This document shows positions 25,568 through 34,645 of a stretch of 64,000 nt of DNA, one piece after another. Where the stretch lies: contig NZ_LLWC01000022.1 in NCBI RefSeq assembly GCF_001561995.1, positions 248,001 through 312,000 on the forward strand, written 5' to 3'. A model generated the notes under the pieces. It ran no database searches. It was given only the letters and a program-made list of their open reading frames with translations, and was not told the DNA's origin. Source of the stretch: Polycladidibacter hongkongensis. GTDB lineage: Bacteria > Pseudomonadota > Alphaproteobacteria > Rhizobiales > Stappiaceae. The position numbers and the translations under genes were made by a program. Every line of letters starts with the position of its first letter. The stretch's first letter is position 1.

Positions 25568-26638
25568 CTACCAGACCTTACCGCGCGCCGCCACCGGCTC
25601 CACAGCGCTCACTACACCTTCGCGGTGAAACACCATCTGATCAAACAAATTGGAAATAACGCAGGTATGGTTTGGGATAATCTCCAGCACATCGCCAATC
25701 TCTGGCCGCTGCGCGCACGCCCCCATATCAATCACGCCATGTTCTTCACTCAGACTATGCACGCGCGCGCCCTCGTAGCCAACCACAAGGCCATAATCCT
25801 CAAACCCCAAGAGGTCAGAGGTCAACGCCTTTGACCCCGCATCGATCACCACCCGCTCAGCCGTTGGCCGCGAAACCACGCGCGCCAAAACTCGCATCGC
25901 ACAATCCTTGATATCGGCGTGCCCCATCTCCACCATTTTGCGATCATTGTAGATATAGGTGCCTGCCCGGTGTTCTGTGGCGCAAGTAAGCTTGTGTGCC
26001 TCAAACAGGCTGGGTGTACCACCAACCGTCACCGGCACATTCTCAATCCCCTCTTGTCGCAACAATTCAAGGCATTCTAGGAAAAACGCATCGACAGACC
26101 CTTCGCTATAGGCGGGCGGATAAGTCATCAAGCCGCCAAAACGCAAGCCCGGCGCATTCTGTATCTGCTGCACAAGCTCCCGCGCCTCTTGAGGGCTTTG
26201 TACGCCTGCACGCGCACCGCCAGTATCACACTCCACCAGCACACATAACGACGCCTCTTGCTCGAAAGTCTGTTGTAGCCCTGCCAGCACCACAGCATTG
26301 TCACAGGTCACGCTAAGCCCGCTAATCTGCGCATTAAGCCGCACCAGATCCGCCAATGCTTCCGCGCCAAGCACATTATATGTCAGCAAAATATCGTCAA
26401 AGCCCGCATCGGCAAAAACCTGCGCCTCGCTCACTTTCTGGCAATTGATGCCAACCGCACCAGCTGCGATCTGCTTTGCCGCGACCGCCGGGATCTTGTG
26501 AGTTTTTATATGCGGCCGAAAACGTCGGCCGATACGGTCCATATAGCTTTGCACACGGGTGATGTTATTTTCCATCACTTCCGCATCGATTACCGCAATT
26601 GGCGTGCGCAGCTGCGCCAGTTTCTGCCCAATCATCAT
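25568..26638 (-). CDS. type III PLP enzyme, D-threonine aldolase/D-serine dehydratase-like
   Basis: This 356-residue protein has the alanine-racemase-like TIM barrel with the PLP lysine in RPHIKTHK (about residues 42-49), a phosphate-binding GGTPS and a C-terminal metal-site motif PNHTCVISNLFD. These features fit the DSD1/D-threonine aldolase group. Members cleave beta-hydroxy-D-amino acids to glycine plus an aldehyde, or dehydrate D-serine-type substrates. The start overlaps the stop of the M81 gene (ATGA), so the two are coupled. That link suggests it acts on an amino acid released by the peptidase. The exact reaction cannot be fixed. Confidence 0.8.
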   Translation of the reverse strand: MMIGQKLAQLRTPIAVIDAEVMENNITRVQSYMDRIGRRFRPHIKTHKIPAVAAKQIAAGAVGINCQKVSEAQVFADAGFDDILLTYNVLGAEALADLVRLNAQISGLSVTCDNAVVLAGLQQTFEQEASLCVLVECDTGGARAGVQSPQEARELVQQIQNAPGLRFGGLMTYPPAYSEGSVDAFFLECLELLRQEGIENVPVTVGGTPSLFEAHKLTCATEHRAGTYIYNDRKMVEMGHADIKDCAMRVLARVVSRPTAERVVIDAGSKALTSDLLGFEDYGLVVGYEGARVHSLSEEHGVIDMGACAQRPEIGDVLEIIPNHTCVISNLFDQMVFHREGVVSAVEPVAARGKVW

Positions 26639-28113
26639 ACCACCTTGGCAACCAGCCGGTTCAAATTACGCGGCCAGATATCTTCCCGCACTTTCTTATA
26701 GTCTGTCACTCTTGGGTTATGCGGATAAGGCTGCCCCGCCGAACAATACAGAATGACATCGGCAATCTGCGCAAAGCTATGGTAGAAGTGATTGGTAGAT
26801 TTCACGATCAACACCGACATCTCTTCCGGCCGCACGCCCATAATCTCAAACAGGGAGCGGTCAAAGCATTGCGCCCGCGTCGAGTTTAAGATTACGTAGA
26901 TATCGCCAATGCGGATAAGACTGGCATCGCCAATCGGCGCATATCCATCGCCAAACCTCTGCTCCGCCTGCACCACATTGCGTAGCACCTCCACTTCGCC
27001 GTCAATCGGATCGCCGGTCAAAGGCGCTGATTTTGCACCAAAACGAAGCGCCAGTCGCGCGCCTTCACCAGCCGCATGGCAAATCTGTACCGCAATCGGA
27101 TCCCAGATAGAACCAACAGCTACATTCTTAAGCCCACGCTCCAGCGCATGTTGCAGCAAAATCGTGCCGTCCCCTGCGGTTCCACCTCCGGGATTGTCCC
27201 AGATATCGGCGATCACCACCGGCTTCTCGCCCTGTGCCACAACTGCTCGATCCAGCGCCTCGACTACACTCACCTCCGGGCTGCGCACCTTGCCGCGCAT
27301 CTCCCAGACCCGTAGGCCCAATTGCTCTGCCAGTGCATCACCATATGGCCGGTTTCCATCGGTAATCACCAGCATCTTTGTGCCCATATCAGGCACATCG
27401 CCCGCCATAAACCCGTGGATCAGGCTTGCCGAGATTACTGTATCATCCACGCGCTCCAACTCATAAAGATCGTCAACGAACTGGCGCATAGGCTGCCGTG
27501 ATGTGGGGAACACATCAATCATTCTGCAATCGTAAACACTCATCACCGGCTTGACACCTCGGCACAACATGCCCTCCGCCAACCGCCAGATATCGGCCGC
27601 CCGCTCTACATAATCAACGTGTGGAAACTCCTTAAACGCAATCAAAGCATCCAGATTGGCAACCCGCTTTGCACTCAAATGACTGTGCGGGTCAGTTGTT
27701 GCGATCACCGGCACATCAGGTCCGACAATTGCGCGGACTTTTTCAAGGAAATCTCCCTCAGGATCATCATAACCTTCGGCAATCATCGCCCCATGCAGGC
27801 CCAGCACAACCATATCAAGTGGCCCGGCGCATTGCAGCTGCACCAGAATTTCATCCCTAAGCAACTCATAGGTTTCACGCGCCACCAAACCCGCCGGATC
27901 GGCCCATGCCGCCGTCCCTTCGATAAGGTCCCAGCCCAGCCGTCTGCACACGTCCCGCCCCACAGGGATAACCGCAGAGCACAAGGTAGGCGTGTCAGGG
28001 TGCTCCCCCGGCCGCGCCAGCAAGGAGGCCTCAAAGGCACGCAAATCGATGCGAATTGGCGAAAAACTGTTGGTCTCGGTCGCCAACACAGCACAGAAAA
28101 TGCGACGGGCCAT
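26635..28113 (-). CDS. M81-family (MlrC-like) metallopeptidase, copy A
   Basis: This 492-residue protein has the MlrC layout: an N-terminal DUF1485-type domain opening with ATETNSFSP (Glu13) and a C-terminal MlrC_C domain with ADIWDNPGGGTAGDGT. Candidate zinc ligands are Asp141 and His143 (TDPHSHLS) and His165 (EFPHVD). MlrC itself cleaves linearised microcystin peptides, but most relatives have unknown amide substrates. The gene sits between the PLP enzyme (4-base overlap) and an NTF2-like gene. It is only distantly similar to the second M81 protein of this island. Confidence 0.82.
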   Translation of the reverse strand: MARRIFCAVLATETNSFSPIRIDLRAFEASLLARPGEHPDTPTLCSAVIPVGRDVCRRLGWDLIEGTAAWADPAGLVARETYELLRDEILVQLQCAGPLDMVVLGLHGAMIAEGYDDPEGDFLEKVRAIVGPDVPVIATTDPHSHLSAKRVANLDALIAFKEFPHVDYVERAADIWRLAEGMLCRGVKPVMSVYDCRMIDVFPTSRQPMRQFVDDLYELERVDDTVISASLIHGFMAGDVPDMGTKMLVITDGNRPYGDALAEQLGLRVWEMRGKVRSPEVSVVEALDRAVVAQGEKPVVIADIWDNPGGGTAGDGTILLQHALERGLKNVAVGSIWDPIAVQICHAAGEGARLALRFGAKSAPLTGDPIDGEVEVLRNVVQAEQRFGDGYAPIGDASLIRIGDIYVILNSTRAQCFDRSLFEIMGVRPEEMSVLIVKSTNHFYHSFAQIADVILYCSAGQPYPHNPRVTDYKKVREDIWPRNLNRLVAKVV

Positions 28114-28138
28114 GCGCCCTCCCTATTGTTATTATTGC

Positions 28139-28636
28139 CTAGGCCATCGGGTTGGGCAGATAGCCGGTAAATCCGCTAATCTTCCAGCCTTGTGCGGTGC
28201 GCTTGCAGTAGTAAAGCGTTTGCCACAACAAGCGATCCTCGCTGCCATCCGCAAGGGCAATGGCGCCATTAAACTTTTTGCGCGCTATCGCCCGTTCTCC
28301 TTGGATATCAATATCCCGCAGCACGGTTGCGCGAAAAATCGCCAGCTTGGCATCCTCGGCAAAGCGTGTCCCTTGAAAGGCCCGGGCTTGCCTCAGCCAT
28401 TCATCGCGGTAGCTTGCGAGGTCTGGAAATGCCAACTGCCAATGATCGCTTTGGCCCGTCTTGCGCCCGTCGACTCCCATAAATTCATCGGGAACAAAAT
28501 CTCCCGCAACCATGGCCCAGTCGGCAGCAACAAATGCCTCTATGTCACGCGCAACAAGCATCTCCCAAATGCTATGGCGCGCCTCATCTAAAGGCGAAAA
28601 CGGATTATGTGCGTAAAGATCAACTGCGTCTGCCAT
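28139..28636 (-). CDS. hypothetical NTF2/SnoaL-like protein
   Basis: This 165-residue cytoplasmic protein has no signal peptide. Helix-rich N-terminal residues (EARHSIWEMLVARDIEAFVAADWAMVAGDFV) are followed by beta-strands and a C-terminal TAQGWKISGFTGYLP, a pattern typical of NTF2-like folds such as SnoaL-type cyclases, isomerases or binding proteins. It is the first gene of the minus-strand operon with M81 copy A and the PLP enzyme, 25 bases before the M81 start. I do not recognise its function. The start codon abuts an ATGAA-A-TTCAT repeat and lacks a clear ribosome site. Confidence 0.6.
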   Translation of the reverse strand: MADAVDLYAHNPFSPLDEARHSIWEMLVARDIEAFVAADWAMVAGDFVPDEFMGVDGRKTGQSDHWQLAFPDLASYRDEWLRQARAFQGTRFAEDAKLAIFRATVLRDIDIQGERAIARKKFNGAIALADGSEDRLLWQTLYYCKRTAQGWKISGFTGYLPNPMA

Positions 28637-28725
28637 ATGAAATTCATTTTCATTTTGCGTTGAAATCCATCAAAAACTATGTGTAAATAACGATAGTGTC
28701 AAACCAAAAAGAAATGAATTTTCAT
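28637..28725. promoter_or_regulatory. divergent promoter region with paired ATGAA/TTCAT inverted repeats
   Basis: ATGAA-A-TTCAT (28637-28647) abuts the minus-strand operon start, and ATGAA-TT-TTCAT (28714-28725) lies 21 bases before the RidA gene. They lie 77 bases apart (start to start), about seven helical turns. RpiR-family operators often have GAAA/TTTC half-sites, so these are candidate sites for the RpiR protein encoded in this island. Confidence 0.5.
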
Positions 28726-28745
28726 AATTCAAGGAAACCAAAATC

Positions 28746-29129
28746 ATGACAATTAAGCGATATGGTGTCGAAAAAGCAGGCGCGGGTGGCCAAAACCTGC
28801 CATTTGCTAGAGCGGTAGAGGCCGACGGCTGGCTGCACGTATCAGGGCAGGTCGCCATGAAGGACGGCGAAATTGTCGGTACAGGGATTGTTGAGCAAAC
28901 CCATCTCACCATCAAAAATATTATCGCGATTCTTGAAGAAGCAGGCTACGGTCTGGAAGATGTTGTGCGCATCGGTGTCTGGCTCGACGACCCGCGCGAT
29001 TTTTGGTCCTTTAATGGTGTATACAAAAGTTACTTTGGTGAGCATCCTCCGGCACGCGCCTGCGTCCAGTCTTCCATGATGGTGGATTGCAAAGTCGAGA
29101 TGGATTGCATCGCCTATAAAAAGAAATAG
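28746..29129 (+). CDS. RidA/YjgF-family enamine/imine deaminase
   Basis: This 127-residue protein has the RidA fold (LPFARAVEADGWLHVSGQVA, VEQTHLTIKNIIAILEEAGYGLEDVVRIGVWLDD, PPARACVQSSMMVDCKVEMDCIAYK). The arginine in ARACVQ is the family's substrate-carboxylate contact. RidA proteins hydrolyse reactive enamines and imines released by PLP enzymes. This one lies beside a PLP enzyme gene and probably clears its intermediates, or carries a pathway deamination. AAGGAA precedes the start, and the gene is 7 bases ahead of the RpiR gene. Confidence 0.9.
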   Translation: MTIKRYGVEKAGAGGQNLPFARAVEADGWLHVSGQVAMKDGEIVGTGIVEQTHLTIKNIIAILEEAGYGLEDVVRIGVWLDDPRDFWSFNGVYKSYFGEHPPARACVQSSMMVDCKVEMDCIAYKKK

Positions 29130-29136
29130 GCAGCGC

Positions 29137-30003
29137 ATGAAAGATATTTTTGCAGTCTTAAAAAAGGTAGAAACAGAGCTTTCCAAATCGGAACAGGCAA
29201 TCGCAAAGCTGCTCTATGACCACGCTGAATTTGCAGTAAGCGCGTCGATAACCGAGCTGGCCCAACGGGCCAACGTCTCTGCGCCAACAGTCACACGCTT
29301 TTGTCGGCGCCTTGGCTGTGACAGCTACTCTGATTTTAAGGTTCAGCTGGCAAGCGCGGTCTTTGCCGGTGAGCGTTTTCTGCGCTCTGAGAGCAAAAGT
29401 ATCGCCCCCGATGATATTGCGGACGATCTATTTTCCAAAGCCCGTGCGGCGATGAACCTCGCCCGCGAGCAACTTGATCTAAATATCCTAGATGAAGCCG
29501 CAAGAGCGATCGCCAGTGCGGGCACAGTCGCTGCCTTTGGCTCTGGCGGTGCCTCGAATTGGGTGACCGAAGAAATGCGCCTGCGGCTTTTCCGGCTGGG
29601 GATCAAGGCGGTTGCTGTGCACGACCATATATTGCAGGTCATGCACGCTGCAACTCTGGACATGAACGACGTGCTGATTGTCTCTTCCTTTTCGGGGGGC
29701 AACACCGAGCTGATCCGCGCCATGGAAGCAGCAAGGGACTATGGCGCAACAATCATCGCATTCACCCGCCCGAGCCGCCCTGTAGCCCGTGCGGCGGATC
29801 TTGTCATTGGCATCGACCTAGAAGAGGGTACCAACATTTTACGCCCCACTTCTGCCCGCTATGCCTATCTGCTCACCCTAGATATTCTCGCCACCCGCGT
29901 TGCTATGCTTAAAGAGGACAGCGCCCGCGAAGTTCTGCGCCGTATCAAATTGCAATTGGTCAACCGGCGCGGCAGCGATGATAAGGAGCCCCTTGGTGAC
30001 TAA
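29137..30003 (+). CDS. RpiR/MurR-family transcriptional regulator
   Basis: This 288-residue regulator has an N-terminal HTH_6 domain (about residues 1-77, with ASITELAQRANVSAPTVTRFCRRLGCDSYSDFKVQLA) and a C-terminal SIS sugar-phosphate-binding domain (about 120-255, with AFGSGGASNWVTEEMRLRLFRLG and ALTRPS-like region FTRPSRPVARAAD). Regulators of this kind sense phosphosugars or amino-sugar phosphates. It lies in the operon beginning with ridA and is the likely regulator of the whole island. Its stop overlaps the SDR gene start. Confidence 0.92.
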   Translation: MKDIFAVLKKVETELSKSEQAIAKLLYDHAEFAVSASITELAQRANVSAPTVTRFCRRLGCDSYSDFKVQLASAVFAGERFLRSESKSIAPDDIADDLFSKARAAMNLAREQLDLNILDEAARAIASAGTVAAFGSGGASNWVTEEMRLRLFRLGIKAVAVHDHILQVMHAATLDMNDVLIVSSFSGGNTELIRAMEAARDYGATIIAFTRPSRPVARAADLVIGIDLEEGTNILRPTSARYAYLLTLDILATRVAMLKEDSAREVLRRIKLQLVNRRGSDDKEPLGD

Positions 30004-30790
30004 CCCCAGCACAAATGCCATTGCCATCATCACTGGCGCAGCAGGCGATATTGGCCGCGCCATCGCCGCCGCCCTCACTTCTGACTATCACCTAGCTCTG
30101 GTTGATATTGATGCAGATGCCTTGGAAGGGGCTGGCAAAACCCTTGCCACGCAAGGGGCTAAGCTTTCGCTCCATCGCTGTGATCTCACCTGTCCTGCCG
30201 ATCTGACAGCGCTTAAAGAACAACTCGCCCCTCTAGGGCGCGTCTCGCTTCTTGTGAACAATGCCGGCGCTGCCGCTGCGCTATCCCTACAAGAACTTAC
30301 AGCAGAACAACTACGCCAAGATCTGGCACTAAATCTCGAAGCGGCCACCAACATCTTCAAAACCTTTGAGGATGATCTCAAACAAGGCGGCAACCTGATC
30401 AACATTGCCTCGGTCAATGGCATGGCCGTTTTTGGCCATCCGGCGTACTCCATGGCGAAGGCTGGCCTAATTCACTTCACCCGCCTTGTTGCCACCGAGT
30501 ATGGCAAATACGGGCTGCGCGCCAACACAGTCGCGCCGGGTACGGTGCGCACACAAGCATGGAATGCCCGCGCCGCCGCCAATCCGAAAGTCTTTGAAGA
30601 AGCCGCCTACTGGTACCCGCTTGGCCGGGTCGCAGAGCCAGAGGATGTCGCCAATGCAGTGGCATTCCTCGCCAGCCCGGCAGCAAATGCCATCACCGGC
30701 GTTTGCCTGCCCGTCGATTGCGGCTTAACCAGCGGCCCCAGCCCTTTGCCGCACACCTTTACCCAAAGTGCAGACTACGCACCACTTTAA
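29996..30790 (+). CDS. short-chain dehydrogenase/reductase
   Basis: This 264-residue classical SDR has a cofactor-binding TGAAGDIGRAIA near residues 13-24, NNAGA, and the catalytic Ser and Tyr-x3-Lys in INIASVNGMAVFGHPAYSMAKAG. I take a GTG start because AAGGAG lies 7 bases before it, which makes the gene overlap the RpiR stop by 8 bases. Its substrate is probably a sugar, polyol or hydroxy acid of the same pathway. The C-terminal family motif FLASPAANAITGVCLPVDCG is present. Confidence 0.88.
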   Translation: MTNPSTNAIAIITGAAGDIGRAIAAALTSDYHLALVDIDADALEGAGKTLATQGAKLSLHRCDLTCPADLTALKEQLAPLGRVSLLVNNAGAAAALSLQELTAEQLRQDLALNLEAATNIFKTFEDDLKQGGNLINIASVNGMAVFGHPAYSMAKAGLIHFTRLVATEYGKYGLRANTVAPGTVRTQAWNARAAANPKVFEEAAYWYPLGRVAEPEDVANAVAFLASPAANAITGVCLPVDCGLTSGPSPLPHTFTQSADYAPL

Positions 30791-30970
30791 CCCCCCGTTC
30801 GCGCAAAAACAAAAATGTTTTAGGCACGGCCATAACGATAAAAACACCTCGCCAAGCCCACACGAAACTAGGTCAGTGCCGGCCTGTAGCTGGCCTGCCC
30901 TCAATGGTCTTGCGGGGAAGAACAGCTGTCCCCGCCTTTTCGGGAGGCTCTGCATTTGCAGAGAAACAGC

Positions 30971-32899
30971 ATGTCATCATCTCAATTGCACCTGAGCGCT
31001 TATTTGGCGGCGAACACGCCCGCCCCGTGCCTAACACTCACATTGCACAACCACGGGCAAACCAGCATCACCTTTCGCGAGCTGGCCTTTACCTCCATTA
31101 TCATCATGGCAGCGGATGCCTCGCTCAGCTGCGGTGTACTGGCAGAAACTTTCGGCAGCTTTCACCGCATAGAGTTCCCGCAGGCGCAACACCTTGCCGC
31201 AGGTGATGCCTTGACCATCACCGCAACAGGGCTCTCAGTGCTTGCCCGCCACAAGCTGGATGGGCCACAAGGCGCCTACCTCTCCAGCCCCACCGGCCAG
31301 CGCATGCCTCTTATCTGCGCCGATTTGCAAAGCGATCTTGATAGCAATCAAGGCAGCCGCGGTACCGCCCCGCGCTCTTACCCGCAGGGCACGACATCAT
31401 CGCCCGCTGGCCTTTTACCTTGGCCAAACCATATCGAGATAACGGCATGGCACAAGGCCCCGCCCTCTCTGGCACTTGCCCAAACCGCGACACCTGCCCA
31501 GCGCGCGCAGATCGCCGCAATTAACGCCCTCGTACAGCGCCTCTATCCAGCAGCGCCGCAGCCATTTTCCACCAGCCAGCAGCAAGCAGCCATAGCGCTC
31601 GACTGCATGCAAGCCAACGATCTTGCCGCTGAAGCCTACCAGCTAAGTTTTGCAGCCAACGCTGTCACCTTGAGCTACGGCGCGGATCAAGGCTTGCGCC
31701 ATGGCCTCATGGCCCTTGCCCAGCTCAGCACCACCGCCTTTTTGGATAGCGCGCGCTTCGCCTTTCCCCAAACAGGCACAATTGCCGACAGTCCCCGCTT
31801 TGCATGGCGCGGCTGCCATCTGGATGTGGTGCGCCATTTCTGGCAGCTTGATGATGTCCTGCGCTTTATGGACATTCTCAGCTGGCACCGCATGAACATC
31901 CTCCACTTGCACTTGACGGAGGACGAAGGCTGGCGGATCGAGCTGAAATCCCTGCCCGAGTTGACAGAACAAGTTGCCTTCCGCGGCGCAGATTGTGCCC
32001 TGCCCCCGTTGTTTGGCTCGAGCCCGCAGCCCTATGGTGGATACTATACGCAAGCTGACATTGCTGCCATGAACGCCCACGCGCTAAGCCTTGGCATCAC
32101 CATTGTGCCGGAAGTCGACATCCCCGGCCACATGACAGCAGTGCTCGCCACCTATCCCCATTTGAAGGATCCAGATGAACCTGCTGATAGCTATCGCTCC
32201 ATCCAGAATTATCCCAATAATGCGCTAAACCCGGCAATGGACGAAACCTATGAGCTGCTGGAAACCGTGTTTAGCGAGTTGGCCGAACTGTTCCCCGGCC
32301 GCTATTTGCATCTTGGCGGCGATGAGGTCGATGCCAAGTCGTGGCATGCCTCGCCCAAAGCACAAGCGCTTGCCAAGCAACTCGGCAACACTGACACCAT
32401 GGGGTTGCAAGCGCACCTGCTGCGCAAAGCACAAGCCATAATCGAGGGATTAGGCCGCACAACCGCTGGCTGGGACGAAGCAGCACTTGGCGGTGGCATT
32501 AGCACAGACAACACCCTCTTGGTGGCATGGCGCAGCCCGCAAACGATCAACACTCTGCTCAAGCAAGGTTATGATGTGGTCGCCTCACCGGGACAAGCTT
32601 ACTATCTGGATATGGTGCAAAGCGACAACTGGCAGGAGCCGGGCATGAGCTGGGCAGGCGTGGCCACCATCGAAACTTGCTATACCTTCGAACCAAGCGC
32701 TGGACTAGACCCCGCGCATCTGCATAAACTCAAAGGCATTCAAGGGGGCATCTGGTGTGAACACATTCCAAACCAGCATCAGTTCAACTACATGGTCTTT
32801 CCCCGCCTGAGCGCCATCGCCGAAAGCGCATGGACGCAAAGCGAACACAAAGACCTGCAGCGCTTTTATGCCCTTAGCCGCCTCATGCCGCAATTGTAA
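30971..32899 (+). CDS. beta-N-acetylhexosaminidase (GH20 family)
   Basis: This GH20 enzyme has about 642 residues. After an N-terminal domain (to about residue 260) the TIM barrel begins at DSPRFAWRGCHLDVVRHFWQ. The catalytic Asp-Glu pair lies in YLHLGGDEVDAKSW near residue 450; GH20 uses the substrate N-acetyl group with this pair. Other family features are HLHLTEDEGWRIE, EVDIPGHMTA and GIQGGIWCEH. I see no signal peptide, so it should act in the cytoplasm on an imported, short GlcNAc- or GalNAc-terminated compound. A TTG start 5 codons upstream with GGGAGG before it is an alternative. It is 180 bases after the SDR. Confidence 0.9.
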   Translation: MSSSQLHLSAYLAANTPAPCLTLTLHNHGQTSITFRELAFTSIIIMAADASLSCGVLAETFGSFHRIEFPQAQHLAAGDALTITATGLSVLARHKLDGPQGAYLSSPTGQRMPLICADLQSDLDSNQGSRGTAPRSYPQGTTSSPAGLLPWPNHIEITAWHKAPPSLALAQTATPAQRAQIAAINALVQRLYPAAPQPFSTSQQQAAIALDCMQANDLAAEAYQLSFAANAVTLSYGADQGLRHGLMALAQLSTTAFLDSARFAFPQTGTIADSPRFAWRGCHLDVVRHFWQLDDVLRFMDILSWHRMNILHLHLTEDEGWRIELKSLPELTEQVAFRGADCALPPLFGSSPQPYGGYYTQADIAAMNAHALSLGITIVPEVDIPGHMTAVLATYPHLKDPDEPADSYRSIQNYPNNALNPAMDETYELLETVFSELAELFPGRYLHLGGDEVDAKSWHASPKAQALAKQLGNTDTMGLQAHLLRKAQAIIEGLGRTTAGWDEAALGGGISTDNTLLVAWRSPQTINTLLKQGYDVVASPGQAYYLDMVQSDNWQEPGMSWAGVATIETCYTFEPSAGLDPAHLHKLKGIQGGIWCEHIPNQHQFNYMVFPRLSAIAESAWTQSEHKDLQRFYALSRLMPQL

Positions 32900-32934
32900 T
32901 CGCGGCAGAGCAAATAAAACAAGGAAGCACAGCC

Positions 32935-34422
32935 ATGCGCATCGCCTTTGGCGGCCTGCATACAGAATGCAGCACGTACTCACAGCAAATCCAGCATTGG
33001 CAGGATTTCACCATCGCCGCAGGCGAAGCGCTGGCACACCAACACGCCCCCTTGTTTGCCGCGCATCCGCAGGCAGAGCCTGTGCCATTATTCCACGCCC
33101 GCTCCATACCCGGCGGGCCAGTGCATCGGCCCACCTATGAGGGCATGAAACACAAGTTCTTGAAAGCTCTGGGCGCCGCCACCCCCGTGGATGGTGTGTT
33201 GCTGCTTATGCATGGCGCCGTGGTCACCCCCGGTCTTGCAGATGCAGAAGGCGACTGGATCTCTGCTGTTCGTGCTGTGGTTGGCGATCACACCCCCATA
33301 GCGCTCGCCTACGATCTGCATGGCAATGTCACCCAGCAGGTGATTGACAATATCGACATATTCGCCGCCTACCGCACCGCCCCGCATATTGATACTGACA
33401 CAACCCGCGCCCGCGCGCTAGACATGCTGGTGCGCACCATCAAAGGCGATATCAAACCCTTTGTCGGCTGGGCCCCTGTGCCTGTCCTACTGCCCGGCGA
33501 GCGCACCTCCACCGAAGATGACCCCTGCGCCAGCCTCTACGCGACCTTGCCGAAAATAGACAAAACACCCGGCGTGGAAGACGCCAACCTGATGATTGGC
33601 TATGTCTGGGCAGATGAAGCCCGCGCCACCGCCTGCGCCGTGGTCACCGCCACCGACAACACCGCCTGCCGCACCGCTGTCAGCCAGATCGCACAAAGCT
33701 ATTGGCAAGCCCGAGAGGCTTGTTGCTTTCGCGTCACAACAGATACGCTAGACGCGCTTTTGCCGCAGATAAAAGCCGCACTTGCAGAAAACACAGGCCA
33801 AAGTGGCCCGCTCATTCTCGCAGATAGCGGCGACAACCCCACCGGCGGCGGCGTTGGCGATCGCTCAGATGTACTTGCCGCCTTCCTGCGCGAGGGGTTG
33901 CGCGGCGCCGTCTTTGCGGGGATTTCCTGTGCCACCGCACTGCCTAAGCTAATGGCTATGGAGACCGGCGCCACCTGCCAAATTGAGGTTGGTGCGGCCT
34001 TGGGAAGTTGCTCGCCTCTGCTGCGAGCATCTGCTACGCTTCTTGCCAAATCCGGCAACGCTGCAGCGGCAAAAGATCAAGCTGTCCTTGTTGAGATTGC
34101 AGGCAACCGGGTTATTCTGACAGCAGACCGGCGCCCCTTCCATAACCTGCGCGATTTTGAAGCCTTTGGCATCACCCCCGCAGATGAGCGCTGTTTGGTG
34201 GTCAAATCCGGTTATCTCTCGCCTCAGCTGGCCCCATTGGCAAGCCCCGCCCTCATGGCGCTCACCGACGGCGCGGTGAACCAGAGCATCACCACTCTGC
34301 CAAACACCAAACGAACCATGCCCGCCTACCCATTTGCCAAAGAATTCCAATGGGAGCCTGAGGCCAAGCTCTCCTCCAGAGCCTTTCAGATGGAGCTCGA
34401 TCTAGAGCTAGGCACTCCTTGA
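32935..34422 (+). CDS. M81-family (MlrC-like) metallopeptidase, copy B
   Basis: This 495-residue protein shares the M81 layout but is highly diverged from copy A. It opens with MRIAFGGLHTECSTYS (Glu11). Probable zinc ligands are the Asp and His of AYDLHGNVT and the His of YRTAPHIDTD. The C-terminal domain has LILADSGDNPTGGGVGDRSD. It follows the GH20 gene by 35 bases in the same operon. It probably hydrolyses an amide bond in the intermediate produced by the glycosidase, but its substrate is unknown. The differing motifs of the two copies suggest different substrates. Confidence 0.85.
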   Translation: MRIAFGGLHTECSTYSQQIQHWQDFTIAAGEALAHQHAPLFAAHPQAEPVPLFHARSIPGGPVHRPTYEGMKHKFLKALGAATPVDGVLLLMHGAVVTPGLADAEGDWISAVRAVVGDHTPIALAYDLHGNVTQQVIDNIDIFAAYRTAPHIDTDTTRARALDMLVRTIKGDIKPFVGWAPVPVLLPGERTSTEDDPCASLYATLPKIDKTPGVEDANLMIGYVWADEARATACAVVTATDNTACRTAVSQIAQSYWQAREACCFRVTTDTLDALLPQIKAALAENTGQSGPLILADSGDNPTGGGVGDRSDVLAAFLREGLRGAVFAGISCATALPKLMAMETGATCQIEVGAALGSCSPLLRASATLLAKSGNAAAAKDQAVLVEIAGNRVILTADRRPFHNLRDFEAFGITPADERCLVVKSGYLSPQLAPLASPALMALTDGAVNQSITTLPNTKRTMPAYPFAKEFQWEPEAKLSSRAFQMELDLELGTP

Positions 34423-34645
34423 GTTTTCTGGAAATCTAACCACTGCACCAACCGGTTCATCCACAACCAGCCTCACCACACGGCAGCTGCGGCAAAATAG
34501 CTTTTGACCATTTGGAAAAAATAGCGCATGTTTCGCAGCTCGTGAATGGCGCAGTAAACGCCAGTGGCACGAACCACTGATAACCTCAGCGGGCGGCCAC
34601 GGCCCCAGCTGTAGTTATCTCTCAGCCTCAAAAGCAGAGAGTGCC

